A stretch of 64,000 nt of DNA from HXMU1420-13 sp963691715. GTDB lineage: Bacteria > Bacteroidota > Rhodothermia > Balneolales > Balneolaceae. This document shows positions 25,504 through 34,175 of the stretch, in pieces; the stretch's first letter is position 1, and each line of letters opens with the position of its first letter. The DNA lies in the NCBI GenBank assembly GCA_963691715.1, contig OY829281.1, positions 2,914,001 to 2,978,000 of the forward strand, given 5' to 3'. A program made the position numbers and the translations under genes. The notes under the pieces were generated by a model, which was not told where the DNA came from, did not search any database, and worked only from the letters and a program-made list of their open reading frames with translations.

Positions 25504-25620
25504 TTAAGGAAGATTAAAGGTTGAAGTAAACCACCAAAAAAGTAGGATAAAGATTAATCCTGTTATGAAAACAGCACTGTAGGTCTTGGTCCAACTCATG
25601 TCATTTGTAGATTTTTGCAT
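25504..25620 (-). CDS. Small single-span membrane protein upstream of the symporter
   Basis: A 38-residue ORF starting at the ATG at 25620-25618 and ending at 25504, four bases before the symporter start. It begins MQKSTNDMSWTKTYSAVF and continues as one hydrophobic helix (ITGLIFILLFWWFTSTF), ending in NLP. Small membrane proteins encoded next to SSS or related symporters are known as accessory subunits, and many Bacteroidota-like SSS genes have such a neighbour. The same strand, the four-base gap and the clean transmembrane profile make it a likely real gene and candidate symporter subunit. An alternative start is the second Met (MSWTK). Subunit function is inference. Confidence 0.7.
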   Translation of the reverse strand: MQKSTNDMSWTKTYSAVFITGLIFILLFWWFTSTFNLP

Positions 25621-25646
25621 AAATAATAATAGGCAATGATAAACTT

Positions 25647-26255
25647 CTATAAAAGATCACACAACTTAAAGCTTTCTGGACCATGAAGGAATAATAGATG
25701 CAATATAGAAAGTTCTGCAATAGTAGAAATTGTCGGAGGTTTTATCTTTACACATTCAGCATCTTCTAATCTGTGTATATAATTCTTGGATTTATACTCT
25801 TGATAAATTATCGTTTTTTTATTTAGATCGTAGGTCACTTCGCTTGCTAATTGGTAGGTTATATTTAATTCTAACCATCGTAGAATTTTATTAAGTACCA
25901 TAAGATTGAAATCTATTAAAAACGTTGATGAGCGAACATCTTCAAATACTGCTTTTAATTCATCTTCAAAATAATCAAAATAGGGGAAGGAGTGGAAGGT
26001 ATGGTAAATCCCATTCCAGAAAGGTGTAAACCAATCTACGGAGTGATCGATTCTCACATTTTTGATCGATTTTTTTTTGTCATGTGCTCGAATAGGGATG
26101 TTGATCCATTCTGATTGGGTAATCATTGCTCGATGAGTGCGACCTTTTCTAGACCAAGTATCTTCGTCCAAAAAGATGACTTGATCGGCTTTTAACATGG
26201 AAGCTAAATCGTGAAAAATAGGGGCAAATTGAGGTTGAATTAAGGAAATTTTCAA
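25647..26255 (-). CDS. WbqC family protein
   Basis: Protein of 202 residues, WbqC-like family (PF08889-type). The start MKISLIQPQFAPIFHDLASMLKADQVIFLDEDTWSRKGRTHRAMI is diagnostic (usually xxxxQPxYFP...F), followed by WFTPFWNGIYHTFHSFPYFDYFEDEL. Members are linked to surface polysaccharide or nucleotide-sugar loci but have no proven reaction; some are called glycine transferases. Here it sits behind the symporter and its small peptide without polysaccharide genes nearby. The upstream 235 bases to gltX are AT-rich and hold no feature I can name. Confidence 0.85.
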   Translation of the reverse strand: MKISLIQPQFAPIFHDLASMLKADQVIFLDEDTWSRKGRTHRAMITQSEWINIPIRAHDKKKSIKNVRIDHSVDWFTPFWNGIYHTFHSFPYFDYFEDELKAVFEDVRSSTFLIDFNLMVLNKILRWLELNITYQLASEVTYDLNKKTIIYQEYKSKNYIHRLEDAECVKIKPPTISTIAELSILHLLFLHGPESFKLCDLL

Positions 26256-26490
26256 AAAGTGGTTATAAACTAAAATGTTCTATAAAGTATAATCTTTATC
26301 ATGGGGTTATACGTTAAAATCGGGGATAAAAGTTTGTTGTAGAGTTATCAAGTAATATAAGCTCATGTTAGTTTATTCTATAATATTTTACATTCTGAAG
26401 AACTTTTTTTGTTTAAAATTTTAAATGTGGTGTTGATTTAAAATTCATATTATTATGAGCTTTTTAAATACTTAATTAGATTAACTCATT

Positions 26491-27972
26491 ATGAGCGTTC
26501 GTGTACGTTTTGCTCCCTCTCCCACAGGTTTCCTTCATATTGGAGGTCTCCGAACAGCCCTTTATAATTACTTATTTGCTCGCCATCATGGAGGAACATT
26601 TGTACTTCGCATCGAAGATACCGATCAAGCAAGATACGTAGAAGGTGCAGAGGAAGATATCATCACGTCTCTAGAATGGGCGGGAATGACTATAGACGAG
26701 GGACCACATAGTGCAGGAAAATTTGGTCCGTATCGACAAAGTGAACGCAAGAAGATGTATCATGAATATGCGAAGCAACTGATTGATAACAGTTGGGCAT
26801 ATTATGCGTTTGATTCAACTGAAGAAATTGAGGAAATGCGTGATCGCCTTAAAGCATCTGGAAATCCTTCCCCAAAGTATGATTCGATTACTCGCCAAAG
26901 TATGAAAAATAGTTTAACGCTTTCACAAGACGAAGTGGATAAAAGATTGGAAGCAGGCGATGCATATGTAGTACGATTAAAAGTTCCTAGAAGAGACACT
27001 GTGAAATTTGAAGATTTAATTCGAGGAGTAGTTTCTTTTGATACCGCTGGATTAGACGATCAAGTACTGTTAAAATCAGATGGGATGCCGACGTATCATT
27101 TAGCAAATGTTGTTGATGATCATACTATGGGGATAACACATGTTATCCGGGGAGAAGAATGGTTAAGTTCTGCCCCAAAACATATGCTTTTATATCAGGC
27201 TTTTGGATGGGAAGCTCCAACAATGGCGCATCTTCCTTTAATTATGAGTCCAAGTGGAGGAAAATTATCAAAGAGAAAAGCTGAGAGTGAAGGAATTCCG
27301 GTAAATACAAAAGATTATATTTCAGGAAATTATGAACCGAAAGCATTAATTAACTTTTTAGCATACTTGGGATGGAGTCCAGGAGATGATTCTGAAATTC
27401 ACTCAATGAAGGAATTATGTGAGTTATTTAGCTTAGAGCGTGTTAGTAAAGGTGGAGCAGTATTCAACTACAAAAAATTGATGTGGTATAATGAACATTA
27501 CCTTCGATCAACCTCAGTTAAAGACCTATTACCAACGGTGAAATCTTTAATGGAAGAAGCTAATTTAGATACTAAGAATGATGAATATCTAAAGAGAGTA
27601 TTAGAGTTACTCCATGAACGCGTAGCGAAAGTCAATGAATTTGTAACTATGGGTGCATTCTTTTTTGAAGCACCTAAAGATTATGATGCTGGAGCATTAA
27701 AAAAATGGAAATCAGATAGTTCAATATTTGTGAAAGCATATCAAGAAAAAATTGGGTCACTTACGGATAATGAATTTACAGCAGCTAATCTGAAGACATC
27801 ATTAGAAGCTGTAGTTTCAGAAAAAGAAGTTGGTTTCGGGAAAGTGATGATGCCTGTACGAATTGCAACCACAGGTCAGGGCTTTGGACCTGATTTATTT
27901 TCGGCATTAGCTTTAGTCGGTAAAGAAGAAGTTATAAGACGTATAAATACTGCAGTTGAAAGATTGGGATAA
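26491..27972 (+). CDS. gltX: Glutamate-tRNA ligase
   Basis: Class I aminoacyl-tRNA synthetase of 493 residues, charging tRNA(Glu) in the cytoplasm. Motifs: FAPSPTGFLHIGGLRTALYNYL (HIGH-type motif at residues 16-20), IRGEEWLSSAPKH, and KLSKRK (the KMSKS equivalent, near residue 260), followed by the helical anticodon-binding domain. The length is usual. Whether the enzyme also charges tRNA(Gln) (with GatCAB) cannot be told. Confidence 0.98.
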   Translation: MSVRVRFAPSPTGFLHIGGLRTALYNYLFARHHGGTFVLRIEDTDQARYVEGAEEDIITSLEWAGMTIDEGPHSAGKFGPYRQSERKKMYHEYAKQLIDNSWAYYAFDSTEEIEEMRDRLKASGNPSPKYDSITRQSMKNSLTLSQDEVDKRLEAGDAYVVRLKVPRRDTVKFEDLIRGVVSFDTAGLDDQVLLKSDGMPTYHLANVVDDHTMGITHVIRGEEWLSSAPKHMLLYQAFGWEAPTMAHLPLIMSPSGGKLSKRKAESEGIPVNTKDYISGNYEPKALINFLAYLGWSPGDDSEIHSMKELCELFSLERVSKGGAVFNYKKLMWYNEHYLRSTSVKDLLPTVKSLMEEANLDTKNDEYLKRVLELLHERVAKVNEFVTMGAFFFEAPKDYDAGALKKWKSDSSIFVKAYQEKIGSLTDNEFTAANLKTSLEAVVSEKEVGFGKVMMPVRIATTGQGFGPDLFSALALVGKEEVIRRINTAVERLG

Positions 27973-27984
27973 TCTTAAGATAAG

Positions 27985-28019
27985 TTAGGTGATGCGTATT
28001 ACTGTTACTCATCACCTAA
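27985..28019. terminator. Hairpin between convergent gltX and nhaC-like genes
   Basis: A perfect 10-pair stem, TTAGGTGATG at 27985-27994 with CATCACCTAA at 28010-28019, loop of 15 bases, sits in the 59-base gap between two convergent genes. The T-run is poor on both sides (AAAATTTT further on), so it may be a weak bidirectional terminator or 3'-end protecting hairpin. Confidence 0.6.
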
Positions 28020-28031
28020 TAGGATAAAATT

Positions 28032-29513
28032 TTAAGGATTATCTAGATCTTCTTCAGTAACAGCTTGTCCTTTGGCATCTTTTAATGATCGTATGTTGAT
28101 TTTTGCAAAGGCATAGAACATAGTCATGAATGGACTAATGTAATTGAAGAAAGCAAAGGGCAAGAAGGTTAGAGTTGGCACTCCAAGAACACCTGCATGA
28201 TAGGCTCCACAGGTATTCCATGGAACTAAAACAGAGGTTACTGTTCCTGAGTCTTCTAACGTTCTACTAAGGTTTTCTGGAGCTAGATCCATATCTCTAA
28301 ATGTATCGGTATACATTCGACCAGGAACTACGATAGCTAAGTATTGATCAGAAGCAGTGATATTAAAGAAAACACAGGTTCCCACAGTTGATGCCACCAA
28401 AGAGCCGGTACTATTGACCATAGAAATAACAGCTTCAGCAATGCGTTTGAGCATACCAGATTTTTCCATGACCCCACCAAACATCATGGCAGATACGATT
28501 AACCAAACGGTTCCAAGCATACCATACATTCCACTAGAACTTAATAGATCATCAACAATAGCATTTCCAGTAGCGATTGATACATCTCCATAAAATGATG
28601 TCATCACACCAACATAAGCTGCCTCCCAATTATAAGAATCGTAGCCAGAAGCAATTAAAACTACATCAGGTTGGAAGATTAAGGCAAATATTCCCCCCAG
28701 TACAGCACCAGCTAGAATTGCTGGAATGGCAGGTACTTTTTTAACAATTAATGCAATAACTGCTATAGGAACTAAGAATAACCAACCATTAATATTGAAC
28801 TGACTGTCAATAGCATCTAAGATTTCTTGAGTATTTACGGCAGAGTTTGTTGAAGAGGATGTAAATCCAAGGATTAAAAAAATTATAAGAGCAATAGTTA
28901 TTGACGGAATGGTGGTAAAAGCCATGTACCGTATATGTGTAAAAAGATCGGTTCCCACCATTGCAGGAGCAAGATTAGTGGTGTCAGATAAGGGAGACAT
29001 TTTATCACCGAAATAAGCACCTGAAATAATGGCCCCAGCAACCATACCAATATTTATTCCTAAAGCTGTTCCAATGCCAATAAGGGCGATGCCTACAGTA
29101 GCAGAGGTAGTCCAACTAGAACCAGTCGCAACTGAAACTATAGCACATACTATTACTGCGGCAACCAAAAAAATAGTAGGGTTTAGAATCATTAAGCCGT
29201 AATAAATCATTGCGGGTACAACACCGCTAAGTAACCATGTTCCTGCAAGCGACCCAATGAGTAAAAGAATAATTATTGATGCCATTGCAGAACTAATACT
29301 GCTTACAATGCCGGAACGAATTTCTTTCCAGCTATAACCTAATTTAATAGCAACTATACTGGCTACAGCAGCAGAAAGCATTAATATTATTTGATTAGAG
29401 CCATCGAGAGAGGCATCCCCATAAATGCGAACATTCAGAAAAAGAGCAATGATGAGAAATAAAATAGGAAGGAGTGCTAGAAAAAGCGTGGGCTTGGTGT
29501 ATTGATAATTCAT
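28032..29513 (-). CDS. nhaC: NhaC family Na+/H+ antiporter
   Basis: Integral membrane antiporter of 493 residues with about 12 hydrophobic segments. The family signature region ISGAYFGDKMSPLSDTTNLAPAMVGTDLFTHIRYM (about residues 165-200) and the second half SGTVTSVLVPWNTCGAYHAGVLGVPTL are typical of NhaC. It exports sodium for protons, or in some members exchanges organic acids such as malate and lactate, so the exact substrate is open. A sodium exporter fits a sodium-dependent marine lifestyle, as does the SSS symporter nearby. Confidence 0.92.
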   Translation of the reverse strand: MNYQYTKPTLFLALLPILFLIIALFLNVRIYGDASLDGSNQIILMLSAAVASIVAIKLGYSWKEIRSGIVSSISSAMASIIILLLIGSLAGTWLLSGVVPAMIYYGLMILNPTIFLVAAVIVCAIVSVATGSSWTTSATVGIALIGIGTALGINIGMVAGAIISGAYFGDKMSPLSDTTNLAPAMVGTDLFTHIRYMAFTTIPSITIALIIFLILGFTSSSTNSAVNTQEILDAIDSQFNINGWLFLVPIAVIALIVKKVPAIPAILAGAVLGGIFALIFQPDVVLIASGYDSYNWEAAYVGVMTSFYGDVSIATGNAIVDDLLSSSGMYGMLGTVWLIVSAMMFGGVMEKSGMLKRIAEAVISMVNSTGSLVASTVGTCVFFNITASDQYLAIVVPGRMYTDTFRDMDLAPENLSRTLEDSGTVTSVLVPWNTCGAYHAGVLGVPTLTFLPFAFFNYISPFMTMFYAFAKINIRSLKDAKGQAVTEEDLDNP

Positions 29514-29568
29514 TATAGTTATTTAATTCTGTAAGTACCTTATTTAAGGTAAATAATTGTGCTGGATG

Positions 29569-30339
29569 TTAAATAGGGATAGAATAGGTATTCTCCTCTA
29601 AAATTTCACCTGTAGTGTGGATAAATCGTCTTTCAGTAAAATTTATATTTCCAAAGTAATCAATGAGTAAAATACTAGAACTTCTGGTTCCGTAGGTGTT
29701 AGTTTTAATAAATAAAGGAGAAATAGCTTTTTCCCATTTATAAGGTATGCCTGTATTAGGGAGTTGGTTGTCAGGAGCTTCAGTATCATCATGCAATAAA
29801 GAAAATAGGTGTTTTTTATCGATGTACTCTTTGGTTACTGACTCTTTTAATAACATTTTTGCTTTATTTAATTTTGGCCATGGAGTATCAAGTAGGGCAT
29901 TACTCATACCAAAAAGCCCCTTTTTAATAGTTTTTGGGGATTTATCATAGTTGGAGAAGTAGATAATTTGATCTGGATTTCCAATTAAAATATTATATCC
30001 TAGATATTTATCTGCCTCGTTGTTAAGAACTTGAACATATTGTTCAATGGAATTGCTACTAGTAAGAAAATTTAAGACCAATTTTCCACGGCTTATTGGA
30101 TCTTCCAATTTCCATTCTGGATCTCTGTAATTGGTTAGAGCGGCCCATCTACCAGATTTAGAAATACCCATCCAAGTACCTCCAGCTTCTAAATCTTTAC
30201 CAGCTAAAATATCAGGATAGCCATCCGTATCCCAAAATTTTAATTTTCGAGTAGCTCTGGAATAAAATTCATCTCTATTGGCTAATAATATTAGTTTATA
30301 TTTAGGATGTTTATGGTAAGCAAAAGTGATAAGACACAT
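29569..30339 (-). CDS. NRDE family protein (TANGO2-like)
   Basis: Protein of 256 residues named for its Asn-Arg-Asp-Glu motif: MCLITFAYHKHPKYKLILLANRDEFYSRAT at the N-terminus. A cysteine directly after the initiator Met and the overall order resemble Ntn hydrolases. Other typical segments are DILAGKDLEAGGTWMGISKSGRWAALTNYRDP and FGMSNALLDTPWPK. Eukaryotic TANGO2 is linked to heme or lipid handling, but the bacterial role is unknown. It is divergent from the SpoIIE phosphatase gene. Confidence 0.9.
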   Translation of the reverse strand: MCLITFAYHKHPKYKLILLANRDEFYSRATRKLKFWDTDGYPDILAGKDLEAGGTWMGISKSGRWAALTNYRDPEWKLEDPISRGKLVLNFLTSSNSIEQYVQVLNNEADKYLGYNILIGNPDQIIYFSNYDKSPKTIKKGLFGMSNALLDTPWPKLNKAKMLLKESVTKEYIDKKHLFSLLHDDTEAPDNQLPNTGIPYKWEKAISPLFIKTNTYGTRSSSILLIDYFGNINFTERRFIHTTGEILEENTYSIPI

Positions 30340-30388
30340 ACTAAATCAACAAAAAAATAGGGTTTTAAAAACGATTTAATCTAAGCAT

Positions 30389-30404
30389 ATTAAGTCAACT
30401 TAAT
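30389..30404. promoter_or_regulatory. Short perfect palindrome in a divergent intergenic region
   Basis: ATTAAGT (30389-30395) and ACTTAAT (30398-30404) form a perfect 7-base inverted repeat around CA. It lies in the 89-base gap between the divergent NRDE and SpoIIE-phosphatase genes, 25 bases before the latter's start. It could be an operator, but such AT-rich palindromes also arise by chance. Confidence 0.25.
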
Positions 30405-30428
30405 TTCAGAAATCCGTATTAAGGTTTC

Positions 30429-32981
30429 ATGCTTCCATTTAAAGATCAACGCTTTTTAGATATATCCCTTTTGGTATTAGGGTTTTTGGGTGCAGTATGG
30501 TTTTTTGTGGATATGGAAAATTACCATCCATTAAGCATTGTTGAAATTAATCTCGATGAAGAACGAGCTATTTCTACTGCTGATTCCCTATTTCATTTTT
30601 GGGAATATCAACAAGTTAACTTAAAGAAAAGAGCGTATGTCGAGGCAGATAATGACTTAATAGACAGAATTCAGTCGGCATATGGTAGAAAGAATTACCT
30701 CTTAACTAATGATTCAGAGAATTATCGATCGTTGCCTTTATACAGATGGGCTGTGGATCAATTTTTAGTTACTAAAGAGGGTGCTGTAAATGCTGTTTCC
30801 TTCGAACTAAGTAAAGAAGGAGAGTTACTCTCCGTTAACGTGGATAATGATATAGTATCCGAACAAAGACCGTCTAATCGTAAACTTATAAGAGCTGGAT
30901 TTGGAGAAATAACTGGATATAATATCCAAAGAGAAGATTCGATTATCACCAATCTCTTAGATTTCCAACATATGGGTTCAAGTTCTTTAGATGGGTTTGA
31001 GATTTTATTAATGTCTGATGAACATGATCAGGGTAATTTCGTATGGCAGGGAGCAGAATGGTATTTGAATAACAGCTACTGGAAGCGATTTAATTTTAGA
31101 CAAGACTCACTAGTTTTTGATGATGATGGGCAGGTGAGGTATGCACAATTAAAGTTTATTTCTACAGATACTTTAATGGGGGTGATACCTGAGGTTAATA
31201 TAGAATTACTTCCAGCAGGTGTTATTCGTAAAATGTCTTACAATTTAATTAATGATATTCCTTCAGCAAATGAAATAAGCACAACAAAAATCAACCTAAT
31301 ATCTGGTTTTGTGTTAACCATGATTGTGTGGCTGCTTTTTTCATTTTATTTGAGAATCAAAGCACGTGCATTAGATACTCGCCCAGCACTAATAATATCA
31401 ATTTTGACAGGTTTTAGTGCTCTCTTCTTATCCATTCTAGCTCTTATTAAGAATCTTAATGTTAATTACCAAGCAGAAGAAATTGCAACACTTTTTAGTC
31501 AGATTCTACAATTTGGAGTGATTGGAGCCTTAACAGCGGTCTCTTTCTTTGTAGTTACAGCAGTAAGTGATTCTGTAACAAGGCAATATTGGCCTTTACA
31601 ACTAAAAACGTGGGATCTTGTACGTAGAGGGATGTTCAAAAATAAACCTGTAGGCTTAGCTTTACTTCGTGCAATTTGTATAGGGTGTTTTATGATTGGA
31701 GTCTATACGGTTTTGATTCAACTATTTCCAGAAGCTTACATTAGTGGAAACATAAATTTTTTGAATGATGAGTTTATTTTATCACCAGTTGCTAATACTA
31801 TAAGAAGCTTTTTGTATGCGCTAGGAATGGTAGTAATTGTGTTTCTTATTTTAGGGAATCAGTTCTATGCAAAAACAGGTAAGAAGTGGGTGATACCATT
31901 AGTGGGGGCTATTACTTTTGGATTCACTAACTCTTTTTCTATTACCATAAACCCTGAGATTTATGGAGTTTTAATTCAAGCGTTCATTGGCTTAATGCTA
32001 GGAATTTTTTATGTACGATTTGATTTTATTACTACTGCTATTGGGTTTTTTGTTTTTGCTAATTTTCTTTCAACCATCCCTGGATGGATTGTTACCAACT
32101 CTCCAGATGAATCAAGTTTTATAGGGTTTCTTTTATTGTTAACTCTATCTCTTGGTGTTTCTATCTATTTTTTATTTCTAGGAGAGGATAAAGATCGCTT
32201 GCCAGAATATATCCCAGAATATCTAGAAGATCAGGCACGAGAACAGAGAGTTCAACAGGAATTAGATATTGCTAGAAATGTACAGGAAACATTTTTACCA
32301 GAAAAAACACCTGAAATTACAGGATTTGATACTTCTGCTATTTGTATTCCAGCACAAGAAACTGGTGGTGATTATTATGATATTATTCGTTTAAGTGAAG
32401 AAAAAGTAGCTTTTACAATTGGAGATGTTAGTGGAAAAGGTATTCAGGCAGCATTTTACATGACCTTTATTAAAGGCGTGATACACTCTTTATGCAGTAT
32501 TTTCTTATCTCCTAAACAAATGATGTTTCATGTGAACAAGTTGTTTTCCCAGAACGCTACAAGAGGTACGTTCATTTCTATGATTTATGGAGTACTAGAT
32601 CTCAGCAACAGATCTTTTACTTATGTACGGGCCGGGCATAACCCAATTCTTTTCAAAAAAGCTGATGATTCTATAGAATGGTTACAACCAGTTGGTGTTG
32701 GGGTTGGAATGGCTAACGAAAAGAATTTTGATAAGGTTTTTCAGGAAGACGAGATAATTTTGCATCAAGGTGATGTATTAATTTTATATACCGATGGAAT
32801 TACAGAAGCTCAAAATGAAGAAAAAGAATTCTATGATGAGAAACGTTTGCAACAGTTAATCATAACAGAAAAAATGAAATCTGCTAAAGAACTTCGCGAT
32901 TTAATTATTGAAGATGTTCGTACATTTGCTGGAAGTTCTCAACAATCTGACGATATGACACTGGTCGTAATTAAGGGCTAA
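30429..32981 (+). CDS. Membrane-anchored SpoIIE/PP2C-type serine phosphatase
   Basis: Signalling protein of 850 residues. It begins with a membrane segment (about 13-30), then a periplasmic sensor domain (about 40-290), a block of seven to nine membrane segments (about 290-590), a short coiled coil (EYLEDQAREQRVQQELDIARNVQETFLP) and a C-terminal SpoIIE/RsbU phosphatase domain (about 625-850). Metal-binding motifs are present: GGDYYDI, IGDVSGKGIQAA, YVRAGHNP, LILYTDGITEAQN and SDDMTLVVIKG. Such proteins dephosphorylate anti-sigma factor antagonists and so switch stress or partner pathways. No antagonist or switch kinase is encoded nearby. Nine bases separate it from the secreted thioredoxin-like gene. 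Confidence 0.92.
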   Translation: MLPFKDQRFLDISLLVLGFLGAVWFFVDMENYHPLSIVEINLDEERAISTADSLFHFWEYQQVNLKKRAYVEADNDLIDRIQSAYGRKNYLLTNDSENYRSLPLYRWAVDQFLVTKEGAVNAVSFELSKEGELLSVNVDNDIVSEQRPSNRKLIRAGFGEITGYNIQREDSIITNLLDFQHMGSSSLDGFEILLMSDEHDQGNFVWQGAEWYLNNSYWKRFNFRQDSLVFDDDGQVRYAQLKFISTDTLMGVIPEVNIELLPAGVIRKMSYNLINDIPSANEISTTKINLISGFVLTMIVWLLFSFYLRIKARALDTRPALIISILTGFSALFLSILALIKNLNVNYQAEEIATLFSQILQFGVIGALTAVSFFVVTAVSDSVTRQYWPLQLKTWDLVRRGMFKNKPVGLALLRAICIGCFMIGVYTVLIQLFPEAYISGNINFLNDEFILSPVANTIRSFLYALGMVVIVFLILGNQFYAKTGKKWVIPLVGAITFGFTNSFSITINPEIYGVLIQAFIGLMLGIFYVRFDFITTAIGFFVFANFLSTIPGWIVTNSPDESSFIGFLLLLTLSLGVSIYFLFLGEDKDRLPEYIPEYLEDQAREQRVQQELDIARNVQETFLPEKTPEITGFDTSAICIPAQETGGDYYDIIRLSEEKVAFTIGDVSGKGIQAAFYMTFIKGVIHSLCSIFLSPKQMMFHVNKLFSQNATRGTFISMIYGVLDLSNRSFTYVRAGHNPILFKKADDSIEWLQPVGVGVGMANEKNFDKVFQEDEIILHQGDVLILYTDGITEAQNEEKEFYDEKRLQQLIITEKMKSAKELRDLIIEDVRTFAGSSQQSDDMTLVVIKG

Positions 32982-32990
32982 AATATACCT

Positions 32991-33509
32991 ATGAAGTTAA
33001 AACTGCTTCTATTAGTTACATTTTTATTTTTTATCAATTCTTTTGTTCATGCTCAAAAGCAGAGAGAAATCGAAGTTGGGTTCGAATGGATATCACTCGA
33101 AAAAGCACAAGTTCAAGCCGCTAATACAGGTAAAAAAATATTGATATTCGGTTACGCAGAGTGGTGTGGATATTGCTTGAAAACTCGAAAAGAGACATTT
33201 CCAGACTCAACAGTTTTAGCCGCTGTTAGTAAATTTTATATACCGGTGCAGTTAGATGCAGAGTCTGAAACAGAGATCATTTTTAACGGCAAAAAAATGC
33301 CAGAATATGAATTAGCTCGCTATTTAAGACTTAACTCATTTCCTATTCATTATTTTCTAAGTTCTACTGGCGAAATTATTGGAGCACAGCCAGGATTTAT
33401 TGAACCGTATGTGTATGGCCCACTTCTAGAATATGTAGGTTCCGATTCATATGTAAGTCAAAGCTTTGAAGAATACTTTGACCTTAAAGATGTAGGAGAT
33501 GAAAATTAA
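32991..33509 (+). CDS. Secreted thioredoxin-like protein
   Basis: Exported thioredoxin-fold protein of 172 residues, with a signal peptide (MKLKLLLLVTFLFFINSFVHA, cleavage before QKQRE). The active site is AEWCGYC (about residues 57-63), with a cis-proline in LNSFPIHYF (about 113-121). It is probably a periplasmic disulfide reductase or isomerase. Its stop TAA directly abuts the ATG of the DtxR-family regulator, so the two genes are likely co-transcribed. A second, similar protein (active site WCTYC) is encoded at 39103-39594 next to the TonB receptor; together they bracket the metal-uptake genes. Confidence 0.88.
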   Translation: MKLKLLLLVTFLFFINSFVHAQKQREIEVGFEWISLEKAQVQAANTGKKILIFGYAEWCGYCLKTRKETFPDSTVLAAVSKFYIPVQLDAESETEIIFNGKKMPEYELARYLRLNSFPIHYFLSSTGEIIGAQPGFIEPYVYGPLLEYVGSDSYVSQSFEEYFDLKDVGDEN

Positions 33510-34175
33510 ATGACTTTAAGCCAATCAGTAGAAGATTATTTAAAAGTGATTTACGTGCTAGAATCTGAAGGATCTGCTGCTACTACAAATAATATTGCAG
33601 AGATGATGGATGTTTCTTCCGCTTCTGTTACAAATATGTTAAAGCGATTAGCGGGGCTCAATTTAATTGAGCATAAGTCTTATAAAGGCGCAACGCTTAC
33701 AGATGCTGGAAATAAGATAGCATTAGAAATCTTACGTCATCATAGATTGCTAGAGTTATATTTGAAAGAGATTATGGGATATAGCTGGGACGAGGTACAT
33801 GATGAGGCTGAAAAATTGGAACATCATATTTCTGAACAGTTCGAAGATAAAATTGCAGAATTATTAAACCATCCCACTCATGATCCTCACGGAGATCCGA
33901 TTCCTACAAAAGATGGTGTGATGCCAGAAATGGCTTCTTTACCGTTGGCTGTAGCTAATGTTGATGAGCAGTACATCGTTGGTAGGGTAAAAGATCAAGA
34001 TCCAGAATTTCTAAGATATCTAGAAAAAATAGGAATTATTCCAGGTGTAAAAATAACAATCATCGAAAAAGCACCATTTAATGGGCCTGTACAAGTCAAA
34101 CTTGAAGATGAAGAGAAAACTATAGGATTTAGTATCGCAGAACAAATCTATCTGGTTGAACAGAAAATGATTTAA
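33510..34175 (+). CDS. DtxR/MntR family metal-dependent transcriptional regulator
   Basis: Metal-sensing repressor of 221 residues. The N-terminal winged helix reads SVEDYLKVIYVLESEGSAATTNNIAEMMDVSSASVTNMLKRL. The dimerisation domain follows, with metal ligands in HRLLELYLKEIMGYSWDEVHDEAEKLEHHIS and HPTHDPHGDPIP. A C-terminal FeoA/SH3-like domain (about 150-221) completes it. It binds Mn(II) or Fe(II) and represses uptake genes. It converges with feoB, its stop being adjacent to that of the feoB membrane gene. Two DtxR-type palindromes at 36711-36744 and 36798-36813, between feoA and the TonB receptor, are its probable targets. Iron or manganese specificity cannot be read from sequence. Confidence 0.93.
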   Translation: MTLSQSVEDYLKVIYVLESEGSAATTNNIAEMMDVSSASVTNMLKRLAGLNLIEHKSYKGATLTDAGNKIALEILRHHRLLELYLKEIMGYSWDEVHDEAEKLEHHISEQFEDKIAELLNHPTHDPHGDPIPTKDGVMPEMASLPLAVANVDEQYIVGRVKDQDPEFLRYLEKIGIIPGVKITIIEKAPFNGPVQVKLEDEEKTIGFSIAEQIYLVEQKMI

